DNA of 64,000 nt from [Flexibacter] sp. ATCC 35208. GTDB lineage: Bacteria; Bacteroidota; Bacteroidia; Chitinophagales; Chitinophagaceae. The translations under genes were made by a program, and so were the position numbers. A model generated the notes under the pieces. That model did not search any database. It had not been told where the DNA came from and saw only the letters and a program-made list of their open reading frames with translations. Shown piece by piece: positions 17,442 through 26,400 of the stretch. Numbering within the stretch: position 1 is the first letter of the stretch; every line of letters begins with the position of its first letter. The DNA lies in contig NZ_MTKN01000027.1 of assembly GCF_001975825.1 (NCBI RefSeq), forward strand, positions 34,436-98,435, given 5' to 3'.

Positions 17442-17476
17442 TATGCAGGGCATAACAGGAAAATGTTCCCTGCATA
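17442..17476 (+). other. Hairpin after yidD
   Basis: Stem TATGCAGGG (17442-17450) / CCCTGCATA (17468-17476) with a further inner stem AACA / TGTT. No T-run follows. It may mark the end of the rpmH-rnpA-yidD transcript. Confidence 0.45.
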
Positions 17477-17591
17477 TAATCTATATAGCCGCCAGGCAAT
17501 CGTCTGGCTATCACGTATTTTAACTTTTCAAATACGTAAAGAACTTGTAGCTTACAATTGCTTATAAATTAGCTCACATTAACTTTTACCT

Positions 17592-19259
17592 ATGCGTGCA
17601 TTTTTTCAAAGAAAGAGGAGGATTGTAGTGATATTGGTATTGCTTATCATAGGTGCTACCGGTATAAAAGCTTACAGTGATAAAGACAAATACTTTGAGA
17701 TCGCTAAGAATCTGGACATCTTCGCAGCTTTCTACCGGGAGCTGAATACCTATTATGTAGACGACCTGCCCCCGGAAAAACTGATGCATAAAGGCATAGA
17801 CGCCATCCTGGAAGAAACCGATCCATATACAGACTTCATCCCTGAAGAAAACCTGGATGAACTCAAATTCATGGCCACCGGTAAATACGGTGGTGTAGGT
17901 ATCTCAGTCATTACCGACAGCATCCGTACCGTAGTGACTGATATCTACGAAGGTAGTCCGATGGACAAAGCCGGTGTGAAAACCGGTGACCTGATCCTGT
18001 CCCTGGATGGAAAATCTACCCAGGATATGGACCAGGACGACATCAGCCATATGCTGAAAGGCGTACCCGGCACTACCTTGAAAATGGTGATTAAAAACCC
18101 TTCCACAGGCGTAGAAACGGCCAAAATCATCACCCGCGAAGAGATCAATGTAAAGCCTGTGAGCTATTCCGGTATAGTAGGTAATGATATCGGGTATATC
18201 CGCATGACACAGTTTACTGAAAATAGCGGCGATGCTGTATCCGACGCCTTTACCCTGCTGAAAAAGGACCATCCGACTTTGAAAGGCGTGATCCTGGACC
18301 TGCGTGGTAACCCCGGTGGCTTGCTGGACGAAGCTGTACTCGTGGCGAACATCTTTGTAGATAAGAACAAGGTGATTGTAAGCACAAAAGGAAAGGTAAA
18401 GAACTGGGACCGCGACTATAAAACAGAAGGCAACGCAATCGACGCCAGGATCCCACTGGCTGTTTTGACAAACCGCTCCTCTGCTTCCGCTTCAGAAATC
18501 GTAGCAGGTGCTATGCAGGATCTGGATCGTGGAGTGATCATCGGTCAGCGCTCTTTTGGTAAAGGGTTGGTACAAACTACCCGCCCGCTGCCCTACAATG
18601 CAAAACTGAAAGTTACAACTGCCAAATATTATACACCCAGTGGCCGCTGTATTCAGGCGATTGACTACTCCCACCGTAATGATGATGGAGAAGTAGAATC
18701 TGTGCCGGACAGCCTGCGTAAATCATTCAATACCGCTGATGGCCGTAAGGTACGTGATGGGGGAGGAATAGAGCCTGATGATGCAGTAGATCCAACGCTG
18801 CTCAGCCAGGTAACAGTGACCCTGCTGCGCAGACAATACATCTTTGACTATGCTACACAGTATTACTATTCACATCCTAAGATTGCAGCAGCAGGTACCT
18901 TCGCCCTGAATGAAGATGACTTTACCGACTTTATGCATTACCTGGATGGCAGGAATTATAGTTATAAAACCCGTTCGGAAGAAGCACTGGAAAACTTCCA
19001 GGCTACTGCCCGTAAAGAGAAATATTACGATGCCGTGTCTAAGGAATTCGACGCCCTGCAGGCTAAGATGAAGCACGACAAAAAGCAGGATCTGCTGAAG
19101 AATAAAACAGAGATCAAACACCTGCTGGAAGAAGAGATATCTAACCGCTATTATATGCAGAAGGGTAGAATCGCACAGTCACTCGCAACAGATAATGAAG
19201 TGACTGAGGCGGTGAAAGTGCTGCATGATTCCCAGCGGTATCAGCAATTGCTGCATTGA
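17592..19259 (+). CDS. S41 family carboxy-terminal processing protease
   Basis: A 555-residue periplasmic serine protease anchored by an N-terminal helix (about 10-27). After a helical cap region (DPYTDFIPEENLDEL) comes a PDZ domain (about 95-170, with GGVGISV and GVKTGDLILSLDG). The catalytic core has the LDLRGNPGGLLDEA strand at 236-249, nucleophile Ser299 in NRSSASASEI and general base Lys324 in SFGKGLVQ. CTPs degrade or trim envelope proteins after recognising C-termini. Residues 400-555 form a long charged helical tail. Stands alone before a terminator. Confidence 0.93.
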   Translation: MRAFFQRKRRIVVILVLLIIGATGIKAYSDKDKYFEIAKNLDIFAAFYRELNTYYVDDLPPEKLMHKGIDAILEETDPYTDFIPEENLDELKFMATGKYGGVGISVITDSIRTVVTDIYEGSPMDKAGVKTGDLILSLDGKSTQDMDQDDISHMLKGVPGTTLKMVIKNPSTGVETAKIITREEINVKPVSYSGIVGNDIGYIRMTQFTENSGDAVSDAFTLLKKDHPTLKGVILDLRGNPGGLLDEAVLVANIFVDKNKVIVSTKGKVKNWDRDYKTEGNAIDARIPLAVLTNRSSASASEIVAGAMQDLDRGVIIGQRSFGKGLVQTTRPLPYNAKLKVTTAKYYTPSGRCIQAIDYSHRNDDGEVESVPDSLRKSFNTADGRKVRDGGGIEPDDAVDPTLLSQVTVTLLRRQYIFDYATQYYYSHPKIAAAGTFALNEDDFTDFMHYLDGRNYSYKTRSEEALENFQATARKEKYYDAVSKEFDALQAKMKHDKKQDLLKNKTEIKHLLEEEISNRYYMQKGRIAQSLATDNEVTEAVKVLHDSQRYQQLLH

Positions 19260-19267
19260 TAATTTTT

Positions 19268-19299
19268 AATCGCTTTTGTCTTTAGCAATAGCGATTTTT
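19268..19299 (+). terminator. Intrinsic terminator after CTP protease
   Basis: Stem AATCGCT (19268-19274) / AGCGATT (19290-19296), then a T-run. It begins 8 bases after the stop. Confidence 0.75.
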
Positions 19300-19324
19300 C
19301 TTTATGCCATATAGCTTTCATTTT

Positions 19325-20098
19325 ATGAAGAAACTCATCCTACCTTTCATTATCATCATTCTGCTGGCATGTAATAATACCAATAGCAGCAGCCAACATG
19401 ATTCAGTAACTGTGATCAGAAAAGATACCACGACTGAATATTTTGATACAACGGCAATGAATATGCTGAGTGAAACAGAACGGGTGGAAGGATGGCAGTT
19501 ATTGTTCAATGGAAAAGATCTGAGTGGCTGGCATCTTTATCAGCACAAGACAGGAGGTGCATGGTCCGCAGATAGCGGTATGTTGCATTGCATGGGAGAT
19601 AAAGATTTCAAAGCGAACCGTGCAGATCTGACTTCTGACAGTACATATGAAAACTTTGAATTGTTTTTGGAATGGAAGATTGCACCGCAGGGTAATAGTG
19701 GGATCATCTATTTAGCATCAGAAGAATATCCGGCTCCTTTTATGAGCGGACCAGAGTATCAGCTGATCGATGCGAACAACTTTCCTGAGAAGCTGGAAGA
19801 CTGGCAGCTAACGGGGTGTAATTATGCGATGAGTGCGCCATTGGTGAATGCAACGCGGCCGGCAGGTGTGTGGAACCATGCCCGGATTGTGGTGTATCAT
19901 GGGCATGTGGAGCATTGGCTGAATGGGCAGAAGACAGCAGATTATGTAATTGGGTCAAAGGAGTGGAAGGCAGAAAAGGAGAAAGGAAAGTGGAAGGATG
20001 CTAAAGGGTATGGTGCTACGAAAAATGGATTTATCGATTTGCAGGATCACGGAAGTGAGATCTGGTTTAAGAATATTAAAATAAAACGGCTATTATAG
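19325..20098 (+). CDS. DUF1080 (3-keto-disaccharide hydrolase domain) lipoprotein
   Basis: 257 residues from ATG at 19325. Signal LILPFIIIILLAC ends in a lipobox, so it is a lipoprotein. The DUF1080 domain fills the rest, with GWQLLFNGKDLSGWHLYQ at its start, then NFELFLEWKIAPQGNSGIIY and an end strand FIDLQDHGSEIWFKNIKIKR. The fold is a concanavalin-like jelly roll; characterised members cleave 3-keto-glycosides. The substrate here is unknown. The stop codon lies within the left arm of the first downstream hairpin. An ATG 21 bases upstream is less likely, since the signal starts MKK. Confidence 0.88.
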   Translation: MKKLILPFIIIILLACNNTNSSSQHDSVTVIRKDTTTEYFDTTAMNMLSETERVEGWQLLFNGKDLSGWHLYQHKTGGAWSADSGMLHCMGDKDFKANRADLTSDSTYENFELFLEWKIAPQGNSGIIYLASEEYPAPFMSGPEYQLIDANNFPEKLEDWQLTGCNYAMSAPLVNATRPAGVWNHARIVVYHGHVEHWLNGQKTADYVIGSKEWKAEKEKGKWKDAKGYGATKNGFIDLQDHGSEIWFKNIKIKRLL

Positions 20099-20220
20099 AA
20101 GGCTGCTTAGCTGCCTTCTATAATAGCTGTCTATCGTTATCGTAGGCAACTAAGCTGCCTACGATAACGATAGAATCTCAAAAAGGAATGGCCATTGCTT
20201 CGCAATGGCCATTCCTTTTT
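20089..20220. terminator. Three tandem perfect hairpins between convergent genes
   Basis: Hairpin 1 has a 15-bp stem (20089-20103 / 20113-20127). Hairpin 2 has an 18-bp stem (20131-20148 / 20156-20173). Hairpin 3 has a 19-bp stem (20180-20198 / 20202-20220) with A5 on the left and T5 on the right, so it ends transcripts from both sides. All three stems are perfect. They separate the DUF1080 gene from superoxide dismutase, which is coded on the other strand. Confidence 0.9.
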
Positions 20221-20257
20221 GACTATTTCAAAATTTCAAAATATTAAAATTTCAAAA

Positions 20258-20863
20258 TTAAAGCGCGGCTTCGTAATGTTTGCTAACTGCATCCCAGTTT
20301 ACAACATTCCAGAACGCCTTCAGATAATCAGGACGACGGTTCTGATATTTCAGGTAGTAAGCATGTTCCCATACATCCACACCTAAGATTGGTGTACCTT
20401 TTACTTCAGCTACATCCATCAGTGGATTATCCTGGTTAGGTGTAGAAGAAATCTCCAGTTTGCCACCTTTTACCAGCAACCAGGCCCAACCGGAACCAAA
20501 ACGGGTAGCACCGGCAGCATTGAATTTTTCTTTGAATTCTTCGAAAGAACCGAAAGTGCTCTTGATCGCATCAGCCAGTTTGCCAGTAGGCTCACCACCT
20601 GCATTAGGACCAAGAATAGTCCAGAAGAAGCTGTGGTTCCAGTGACCACCGCCATTGTTTCTGATAGCTGGGCTCAGTGTACCAGCGATAGCAACCAGTT
20701 CTTCCAGGGATTTATTTTCATTTTCAGTACCGGCAATTGCTTTGTTCAGGTTATCAACATATGCCTGATGGTGCTTACCATGGTGAATTTCCATTGTCTG
20801 CTTATCAATATTTGGTTCCAGGGCGTCGGTAGCGTACGGTAAGCTCGGAAGTGTAAATGCCAT
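20258..20863 (-). CDS. Superoxide dismutase (Mn/Fe family)
   Basis: Converts superoxide to oxygen and peroxide in the cytosol. 201 residues, normal length. Metal ligands are His27 (EIHHGKHHQAYV), His77 (GGGHWNHSFFW), Asp163 and His167 (GVDVWEHAYY). The GGG before the second ligand, and GSGWAWL with NQDNPLM, lean towards the Mn or cambialistic type. No signal peptide. Read from its own promoter with full consensus (20914-20945). Confidence 0.95.
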   Translation of the reverse strand: MAFTLPSLPYATDALEPNIDKQTMEIHHGKHHQAYVDNLNKAIAGTENENKSLEELVAIAGTLSPAIRNNGGGHWNHSFFWTILGPNAGGEPTGKLADAIKSTFGSFEEFKEKFNAAGATRFGSGWAWLLVKGGKLEISSTPNQDNPLMDVAEVKGTPILGVDVWEHAYYLKYQNRRPDYLKAFWNVVNWDAVSKHYEAAL

Positions 20864-20913
20864 AACTTATGTTTTTTTATTGCGTTAAAAAATAAGAGTG
20901 TATCAATTGGTAC

Positions 20914-20945
20914 CAAATTTACTGCCTAATAAGGTAAATATCAAA
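20914..20945 (-). promoter_or_regulatory. Full-consensus Bacteroidetes promoter for superoxide dismutase
   Basis: On the minus strand TTTG at 20945-20942 (-33 element) is followed after 20 bases by TAAATTTG at 20921-20914 (-7 element). This is the textbook TTTG-N19..21-TAnnTTTG arrangement. The start codon is 51 bases downstream of the -7 box. Confidence 0.75.
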
Positions 20946-21164
20946 ACGCACAGGCGAATTGGGCACCCTGATGGAAGCGGTCGTTAACTCCTTCCGCTGT
21001 AGTTATCAACAAAACATAGGTATTACTGCCCAATTCACGTACCAAAAGGGTTGGATATATGCTTTTTTATTTTATATTTACGTTAAGTGTTATAACAACT
21101 TTAGTACGGCATTCCGGTTACGTTTACACGTAGAGGTTACTGTTGTTCGTATAAAACTAAAAGT

Positions 21165-21869
21165 ATGTTGACAGACTCGGACATGGGCCAAAATTACTCC
21201 CTCAACGCCTTACAAAAGGAAAATGAACTATTGAAGACACGGATCAAGTGGCTCGAAACCTTATTGGACCATGTACCCGCTATGTTATACACTCATCAGA
21301 ATGATATTAAGACTGTCAACTGGTGTAACCGCTATATGGAAGATGTGACGGGGTATACACTGGAAGAGATGAGTGGGATGGGGCTTGATTTTTTCAAAGC
21401 GATCATGCACCCGGAGGACTTTGATCTGGCGGTTATTGCCCAGCAATCATTTCAGGAAAACAAAAGTGTATTTGGCGGAGTGTTACGATTTCGTAAACGG
21501 GATACGGAGCACTGGTGCTGGCTCGTAGGATTGGCGATGCCATTTACAAGGGATGAAAATGGCAAGGTAAAAGATGTGATTTGCGCCTTTCTGGATCTGA
21601 CACTGGCAATGGATACAAACGATCAGCTGGCCGAAGCGATGAGAGAGGTGCTACGCAGGCATAACGACGATCTGCTGGCCAAACTCACAGCAAGAGAAAA
21701 GGAAATCCTCAAACTGGCCGTCGGGGGCCTGAACAATAAAGAAATAGCCGACACCCTCAACCTGAGCCGACATACGGTTGAAACCCACCGGAAAAATATC
21801 CGGTTAAAACTTAAAGTTAGGAATACTACTGAATTAGTAGCCCTGGCAAGAAAGGTTGGGTATCAGTAA
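21165..21869 (+). CDS. PAS domain LuxR-type transcription regulator
   Basis: A 234-residue cytosolic regulator. Residues 12-30 look like a short coiled coil (LQKENELLKTRIKWLETLL), about 30-145 is a PAS/PAC sensor (VNWCNRYMEDVTGYTLEEMS, then HWCWLVGLAMPFTRDENG), and about 168-234 is a LuxR helix-turn-helix (LTAREKEILKLAVGGLNNKE, then IADTLNLSRHTVETHRKNIR). No receiver domain or kinase is present, so the PAS domain itself should sense the signal. ATG at 21183 is an alternative start. A palindrome follows the gene. Targets are unknown. Confidence 0.9.
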   Translation: MLTDSDMGQNYSLNALQKENELLKTRIKWLETLLDHVPAMLYTHQNDIKTVNWCNRYMEDVTGYTLEEMSGMGLDFFKAIMHPEDFDLAVIAQQSFQENKSVFGGVLRFRKRDTEHWCWLVGLAMPFTRDENGKVKDVICAFLDLTLAMDTNDQLAEAMREVLRRHNDDLLAKLTAREKEILKLAVGGLNNKEIADTLNLSRHTVETHRKNIRLKLKVRNTTELVALARKVGYQ

Positions 21870-21913
21870 TTTAAGTAAATTTCCTGCAATTTGCCTGCGC
21901 TTGTTTTGCAAAA

Positions 21914-21935
21914 AAATACCCAACCTTGGGTATTT
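21914..21935. repeat. Perfect palindrome AAATACCCAA-CC-TTGGGTATTT
   Basis: A 22-base inverted repeat 45 bases after the LuxR-type regulator stop and 116 bases before the small gene at 22051. No T-run, so it could be an operator for a dimeric regulator rather than a terminator. GTTGGGTATC, the end of the regulator gene (21856-21865), resembles one half-site. Confidence 0.6.
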
Positions 21936-22050
21936 GCATAACAATCAAACTCCATTAATTTAGTAACCTATTAACCAAAGGAGAGTTTGATACGTTAGGA
22001 AAGACATTTTTTAAAAAAGGAAAAAGATAGTTAGTAATACCCCTATTGCT

Positions 22051-22260
22051 ATGATCACCGAGGAAAGCGCATTAAAAGTTTTGCAGCTGGACGGTTCTGC
22101 AACTGCAGAAGAGATAGTTGCCCGCTATGAGTCATTGAAAGATCAATATAAAAAGATCAAAAATGAAACTGACGATCTAAAGACATTGCTGGCGTACCAG
22201 CTTAAGCAGATAGAACTAGACGACGTCTATATTTATTTCAGAAAGAAACAAAGGATTTAA
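22051..22260 (+). CDS. Small J-domain-like protein without HPD
   Basis: A 69-residue charged helical protein. ALKVLQLDGSATAEEIVARY followed by ESLKDQYKKI matches the helix I-helix II pattern of DnaJ J-domains (VLGL..ATxxEIkxaYrkL), but the HPD loop that activates DnaK is absent and helix III is replaced by QLKQIELDDVYIYFRKKQRI. No signal peptide. It lies between the PAS-LuxR regulator and the SPFH protein. The J-like reading is inference; the gene could also be an unrelated two-helix protein. Confidence 0.6.
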   Translation: MITEESALKVLQLDGSATAEEIVARYESLKDQYKKIKNETDDLKTLLAYQLKQIELDDVYIYFRKKQRI

Positions 22261-22409
22261 CCTGAAGCTATTACCCTTTCATTCGTTGTAATTTAGCTCG
22301 GCTTTCATCCATTGTTTGTCGCTGTTTTTGATGTGACACACAATCAAGATAACCCACAGCATGCCTTTCTAATCTTTCAGCTCGTATTATTTCCCAAATT
22401 AATAGCATC

Positions 22410-22442
22410 GCGCACACTGATGCCTCTGGCATCGGTATGCGC
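22410..22442 (+). other. Hairpin in the leader of the SPFH gene
   Basis: A 15-bp stem with one mismatch and one G-U pair: GCGCACACTGATGCC (22410-22424) / GGCATCGGTATGCGC (22428-22442), loop TCT. No T-run. It could end the upstream small transcript or shape the SPFH leader. Confidence 0.55.
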
Positions 22443-22510
22443 GTATTTGTATGTCGGCAATGAGCATATTGTCGACTTTTATTATATATTTACTGCTAAA
22501 TCTCCTATAT

Positions 22511-23431
22511 ATGGGTACAATCGCTATTATTTTAATTGTTTTAGCCCTGTTGGTGGTATTCTCAAGTTTTGTGACCATACAGCAAGGTACTATTGGGGTG
22601 ACTACGATCTTTGGAAAGTATAACCGTATTTTGTTCCCCGGACTTAATTTCAAAGTGCCCCTTGTTGAAAAAGTATTCAAACGTGTTTCCATTCAGAATC
22701 GCTCGGTAGAGCTGGAATTCCAGGCCATTACTGTTGACCAGGCAAATGTTTACTTCAAAGCTATGTTGCTGTATTCCGTATGGAATCAGGAGGAAAATAC
22801 CATCAAAAATGTGGCTTTTAAGTTCCTGGACGAGCGTAGTTTTATGCAGGCGCTGGTACGTACCATTGAGGGTTCTATCCGCGGATTTGTGGCTACTAAA
22901 AGGCAATCAGAGGTATTGGGATTGCGTCGTGATATCACAGAACATGTGAAAGAACAGATTGACCTGACACTGGAAGGATGGGGATATCACCTGCAGGATC
23001 TGCAGATGAATGATATCACTTTTGATGATGCGATTATGAAATCTATGGCGCAGGTAGTGGCGTCTAATAACCTGAAAGCTGCGGCTGAAAATGAGGGGCA
23101 GGCATTGCTGATCACCAAGACGAAAGCTGCGGAAGCTGAGGGTAATGCGATCAAGATTGCAGCGGAAGCTGAACGTCAGGCAGCACAGCTGCGTGGTATG
23201 GGTGTGGCGCTGTTCCGTGAAGAGGTGGCAAAAGGTATGTCTATGGCGGCGAAGGAAATGCAGCAGGCGAATTTGGATACGTCTGTGATCTTGTTCTCTA
23301 TGTGGACGGAGGCGATCAAGCACTTCTCTGAGAATTCGAAGGGTAATGTGATCTTCCTGGATGGGTCTTCTGAAGGGATGGAGCAGACAATGAAGCAGTT
23401 GATGGCGTTGAATAAACTCCAGGTAAAATAA
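22511..23431 (+). CDS. SPFH/Band 7 (stomatin-like) membrane protein
   Basis: 306 residues from ATG at 22511: one N-terminal membrane helix (IAIILIVLALLVVFSSF, about 4-20), then the Band 7 domain (VTIQQGTIGVTTIFGKYNRI, then LPGWGYHL-type core LTLEGWGYHLQDLQMNDITF) and a coiled coil with the flotillin-like AEAEGNAIKIAAEAERQAAQ. Such proteins form large rings at membranes and often steer proteases. Upstream ATGs at 22451 and 22460 would add a hydrophobic stretch not seen in the family. No NfeD or protease gene is adjacent. Confidence 0.9.
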   Translation: MGTIAIILIVLALLVVFSSFVTIQQGTIGVTTIFGKYNRILFPGLNFKVPLVEKVFKRVSIQNRSVELEFQAITVDQANVYFKAMLLYSVWNQEENTIKNVAFKFLDERSFMQALVRTIEGSIRGFVATKRQSEVLGLRRDITEHVKEQIDLTLEGWGYHLQDLQMNDITFDDAIMKSMAQVVASNNLKAAAENEGQALLITKTKAAEAEGNAIKIAAEAERQAAQLRGMGVALFREEVAKGMSMAAKEMQQANLDTSVILFSMWTEAIKHFSENSKGNVIFLDGSSEGMEQTMKQLMALNKLQVK

Positions 23432-23438
23432 CCAATAG

Positions 23439-23524
23439 TCTGGGATGAAGTCTCGCGTAGCGAGACTTCATCCCAGAAGCGAAAAGCAAAGGGCGCTCAT
23501 ACATGGGCGCCCTTCGCTTTTCGC
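23439..23524. terminator. Tandem hairpins between SPFH gene and tadA
   Basis: The first stem is 18 bp and perfect (23439-23456 / 23460-23477). The second is 18 bp with one mismatch (23479-23496 / 23507-23524), followed by a T-rich tract. They separate two convergent genes. Confidence 0.85.
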
Positions 23525-23534
23525 CTTTTAATTT

Positions 23535-23972
23535 TTATCTTCTTTGTGCAAAGAATGTCTTTACTAATTGCAGGCTTTCTGCCTCGCCGGGCCCTTGTTC
23601 AACCTTTGTCTTGGGATGAAAAGGATTCGCCTCTCCGGTAGATTTTCTGTAACTGTTCTTTTCATCTTTTGCTGCATATACAATGCGGCCGATCTTACTC
23701 CAATACAGCGCCCCCGCGCACATCAGACAGGGTTCCAGCGTTACATAAAGTGTAGCTTCCATCAGGTATTTGCTACCTAAAAAATTGAAAGCCGCAGTCA
23801 GCGCCAGCATTTCTGCATGTGCAGTACAGTCATTCAGTTTCTCCACCTGGTTGCTGCCACGCCCAATGATCTTATCATTGAGAACGACAATAGCCCCCAC
23901 AGGTACTTCTCCTTCATCAAAGGCTTTGCGGGCCTCACGCATAGCCTGCTGCATATAAAACTCATCCGTCAT
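23535..23972 (-). CDS. tadA: tRNA-specific adenosine deaminase-like nucleoside deaminase
   Basis: 145 residues of the zinc deaminase fold. His52 and Glu54 in the HAE motif (CTAHAEMLAL) and Cys82/Cys85 in PCLMC (LEPCLMCAGALYW) bind zinc and activate water. The length and YMQQAMREARKAFDEGEVPV fit TadA, which converts adenosine 34 of tRNA-Arg to inosine; related guanine deaminases share these motifs, so the exact substrate is not proven. Its start overlaps the ligA stop by 4 bases, so the two are cotranscribed. Confidence 0.88.
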   Translation of the reverse strand: MTDEFYMQQAMREARKAFDEGEVPVGAIVVLNDKIIGRGSNQVEKLNDCTAHAEMLALTAAFNFLGSKYLMEATLYVTLEPCLMCAGALYWSKIGRIVYAAKDEKNSYRKSTGEANPFHPKTKVEQGPGEAESLQLVKTFFAQRR

Positions 23973-26086
23973 CCCTGCTGCTGATTTATCAGGTTTAAAA
24001 ATTCATCCTCACTCAGGATGTGTATTGTATTGATCTTTTTCGCTTTTTCCAGTTTACTGCCTGCATCGTCACCTACCACAAGGTAATTCAGCTTGCTGGA
24101 TACCCCACTCAGGATCTTACCACCCTGCTGTTCTACCATGGCTTCTGCATCACTACGTTTCAGCTTATTGAGCGTACCGGTAAAGAGGAATGTTTGTCCG
24201 TCGAATGTACCACCCACCGGATGATCTGAACGGGTGCTTTTCAGGTTCAGCCCTAATTCTTCCAGGTGTTTCAGCATATCCAGGTTTTCCGGCGTAGCGA
24301 AGAACTGTTTGATACTGCCAGCTACTTTTGGTCCTATATCTTCCAGCGCAAGCAATTGTTCTTCTGTCCAGTCTTTGAAATCCGGCAGGTAACTGATGGC
24401 ATTTGCCAGTGTCTTGGCGGTGGTTTCGCCCACATAGCGGATACCCAAACCAAAGATCAGGCGGTGCAAAGGCTGGGTCTTGGAGGCTTCGATCGCTGTT
24501 TGCAGGTTAGTGAGTGATTTCTTTCCAAATCCTTCCAGTTGTTCCAGTTTGCTAAAGTCGATGGTATAGATACCCGGAATATCGCGCATCAGCTCCAGCC
24601 CGTAAAACTTACGGACATTGCTTTCCCCAAAACTCTTGATGTCCATCGCATCTTTGCTTACGAAGTGGATCATTCTTTCTACCACCTGCGCTTCGCAGTT
24701 AATATTGATACAACGCCATACGCTTTCACCTTCCGGTTTGAAAAGTGGCTCTTTACATACCGGGCATTCTTTAGGGAATACAATTTCCTTTTCAGAACCA
24801 TCCCGCAGGTCAGCGACTGACTTTACGATATAAGGGATCACATCGCCGGCTCTTTCCACCAGGACGGTATCACCAAGTTTCAAATCCTTTTCACGGATTA
24901 CATCTTCATTAAATAATGAAATGGAACCAACTGTAACACCACCAATGGGTACAGGATCGATCTTGGCCACAGGGGTAATAGAACCGGTACGACCTACCTG
25001 GAATTCCACATCCCTCAGTTTGCTGGTGGCCTGGCGGGCTTTGAACTTGTACGCCATGGCCCAGCGGGGGTGGTGGGTAGTCATACCCAGTTTATCCTGC
25101 AGTTCGTAATCATTTACTTTTATTACCATTCCATCTATTTCATATGGAAGGTTATCCCTTTCATTTTCGAAAGCCAGCACATAATCGATCACTGCCTGAA
25201 TGCCTTTTACAACCTTTTTCTCCTTAGCGGGAGAGCGAAAGCCCAGTTGGGTCAGCATATCCAGGGTATTGCTATGGGTTTGGATCTCCTTTGGTTCAGT
25301 CTGCCCGTCTTCCATAGTATGATAGCTCATGTGGTAAAGGAAGGCTTCCAGGCCCCGTTTCGCCACTTCCTTCGGGTCTACCATGCGGAGGGAACCTGAG
25401 GCGGCATTACGGGGATTGGCCAGTGGCGGCAGGTTTTCGGCAACACGCTGGTCATTAAAGGCTTTGAAAGTGCTCTTATTAATTAATACCTCGCCACGGA
25501 TTTCGATGGTATGGATACCAAATTTCGAAAAGTTGGCCGTGAGGGGGATAGAGCGGATCTGGCGGATATTGGTGGTAATATCATCGCCTGCCACACCGTC
25601 GCCCCGGGTAGCGCCCCGGGTCAGGCGATCGTTTTCATATATTAATGATATACTGGCACCATCGAATTTGGGCTCTATGCAATATTCTATATCGGTGAGG
25701 CCGCTGATTTCCCGGGCTTTGCGGTCCCAGTCCAACAGGTCATCGGCATTGTAAGAGTTTTCCAGGCTCAGCATGGGTACCAGGTGCTGTACCGTCGGAA
25801 AGGCTTTGTTAAGCCCCAGGGCTACGCGCTGGGTGGGGGAGTCCGGGCTTATAAGGTCCGGATGAGCCGTTTCCAGCTGTTTCAACCATGCAAAGAGCTG
25901 ATCATATTCAAAATCGCTCAGCACAGGATCGCTCTGTACATAATAGCGCCAGTCATTGTAGAGTATGACACGACGGAGGTTTTCCAAAGTTTCATCAATG
26001 GAGGAGGGGCTTTCTTTTTTTTGCAATTGAGCTAACAGTTGCTTCGCTAATTGCGCTAAAGTGATTTCTATTTCTTTCGTATACAT
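23969..26086 (-). CDS. ligA: NAD-dependent DNA ligase
   Basis: Seals nicks in replication and repair using NAD+. 705 residues. The adenylated lysine is Lys140 in EPKFDGASISLIY; the OB fold follows (GRTGSITPVAKIDPV), then a zinc finger with CPVCKEPLF and CININCEAQ, helix-hairpin-helix repeats (LEGFGKKSLTNL, then LEDIGPKVAGSI) and a C-terminal BRCT domain (TFLFTGTLNKLKRSDAEAMV). N-terminal domain Ia includes the YYVQSDPVLSDFEYDQL motif that binds NMN. Normal length; first gene of the ligA-tadA unit. Confidence 0.97.
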   Translation of the reverse strand: MYTKEIEITLAQLAKQLLAQLQKKESPSSIDETLENLRRVILYNDWRYYVQSDPVLSDFEYDQLFAWLKQLETAHPDLISPDSPTQRVALGLNKAFPTVQHLVPMLSLENSYNADDLLDWDRKAREISGLTDIEYCIEPKFDGASISLIYENDRLTRGATRGDGVAGDDITTNIRQIRSIPLTANFSKFGIHTIEIRGEVLINKSTFKAFNDQRVAENLPPLANPRNAASGSLRMVDPKEVAKRGLEAFLYHMSYHTMEDGQTEPKEIQTHSNTLDMLTQLGFRSPAKEKKVVKGIQAVIDYVLAFENERDNLPYEIDGMVIKVNDYELQDKLGMTTHHPRWAMAYKFKARQATSKLRDVEFQVGRTGSITPVAKIDPVPIGGVTVGSISLFNEDVIREKDLKLGDTVLVERAGDVIPYIVKSVADLRDGSEKEIVFPKECPVCKEPLFKPEGESVWRCININCEAQVVERMIHFVSKDAMDIKSFGESNVRKFYGLELMRDIPGIYTIDFSKLEQLEGFGKKSLTNLQTAIEASKTQPLHRLIFGLGIRYVGETTAKTLANAISYLPDFKDWTEEQLLALEDIGPKVAGSIKQFFATPENLDMLKHLEELGLNLKSTRSDHPVGGTFDGQTFLFTGTLNKLKRSDAEAMVEQQGGKILSGVSSKLNYLVVGDDAGSKLEKAKKINTIHILSEDEFLNLINQQQG

Positions 26087-26400
26087 ATATTTTTACTATC
26101 GGCGTGTAAATTTAAAATACTTTCTGAACTATTTCTAAAATGGCAAATTTCCTTTACTGTATTAGGTTTTAGTGTGTTTTGGCACTATCTGCACCTATTA
26201 ATTTTAAGAAAAAGATGAGCAAAAAGTTTTTTATTAACAAAAAATTAATTAAGATTGTGTAACGAAACGAAAGCAACTGAAAGACGGATACAAAAATTGT
26301 AGATTGATAAGGAACAAGTGAAAGGTTGAATGTTTACCAGGCCTATGCGCTCCTTAAAGAAATCTATCAACGAAGTGAAAAACGACCAAAATTAGTTTAA

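Noticed and set aside
22312..22623. Plus-strand ORF of 103 codons before the SPFH gene
   Set aside because: It overlaps the SPFH coding region in another frame and crosses the leader hairpin; no family features.
26215..26395. Tiny ORFs at 26215-26262 (15 codons) and 26330-26395 (21 codons)
   Set aside because: No promoter element close by, no distinctive composition; chance is the simplest explanation.
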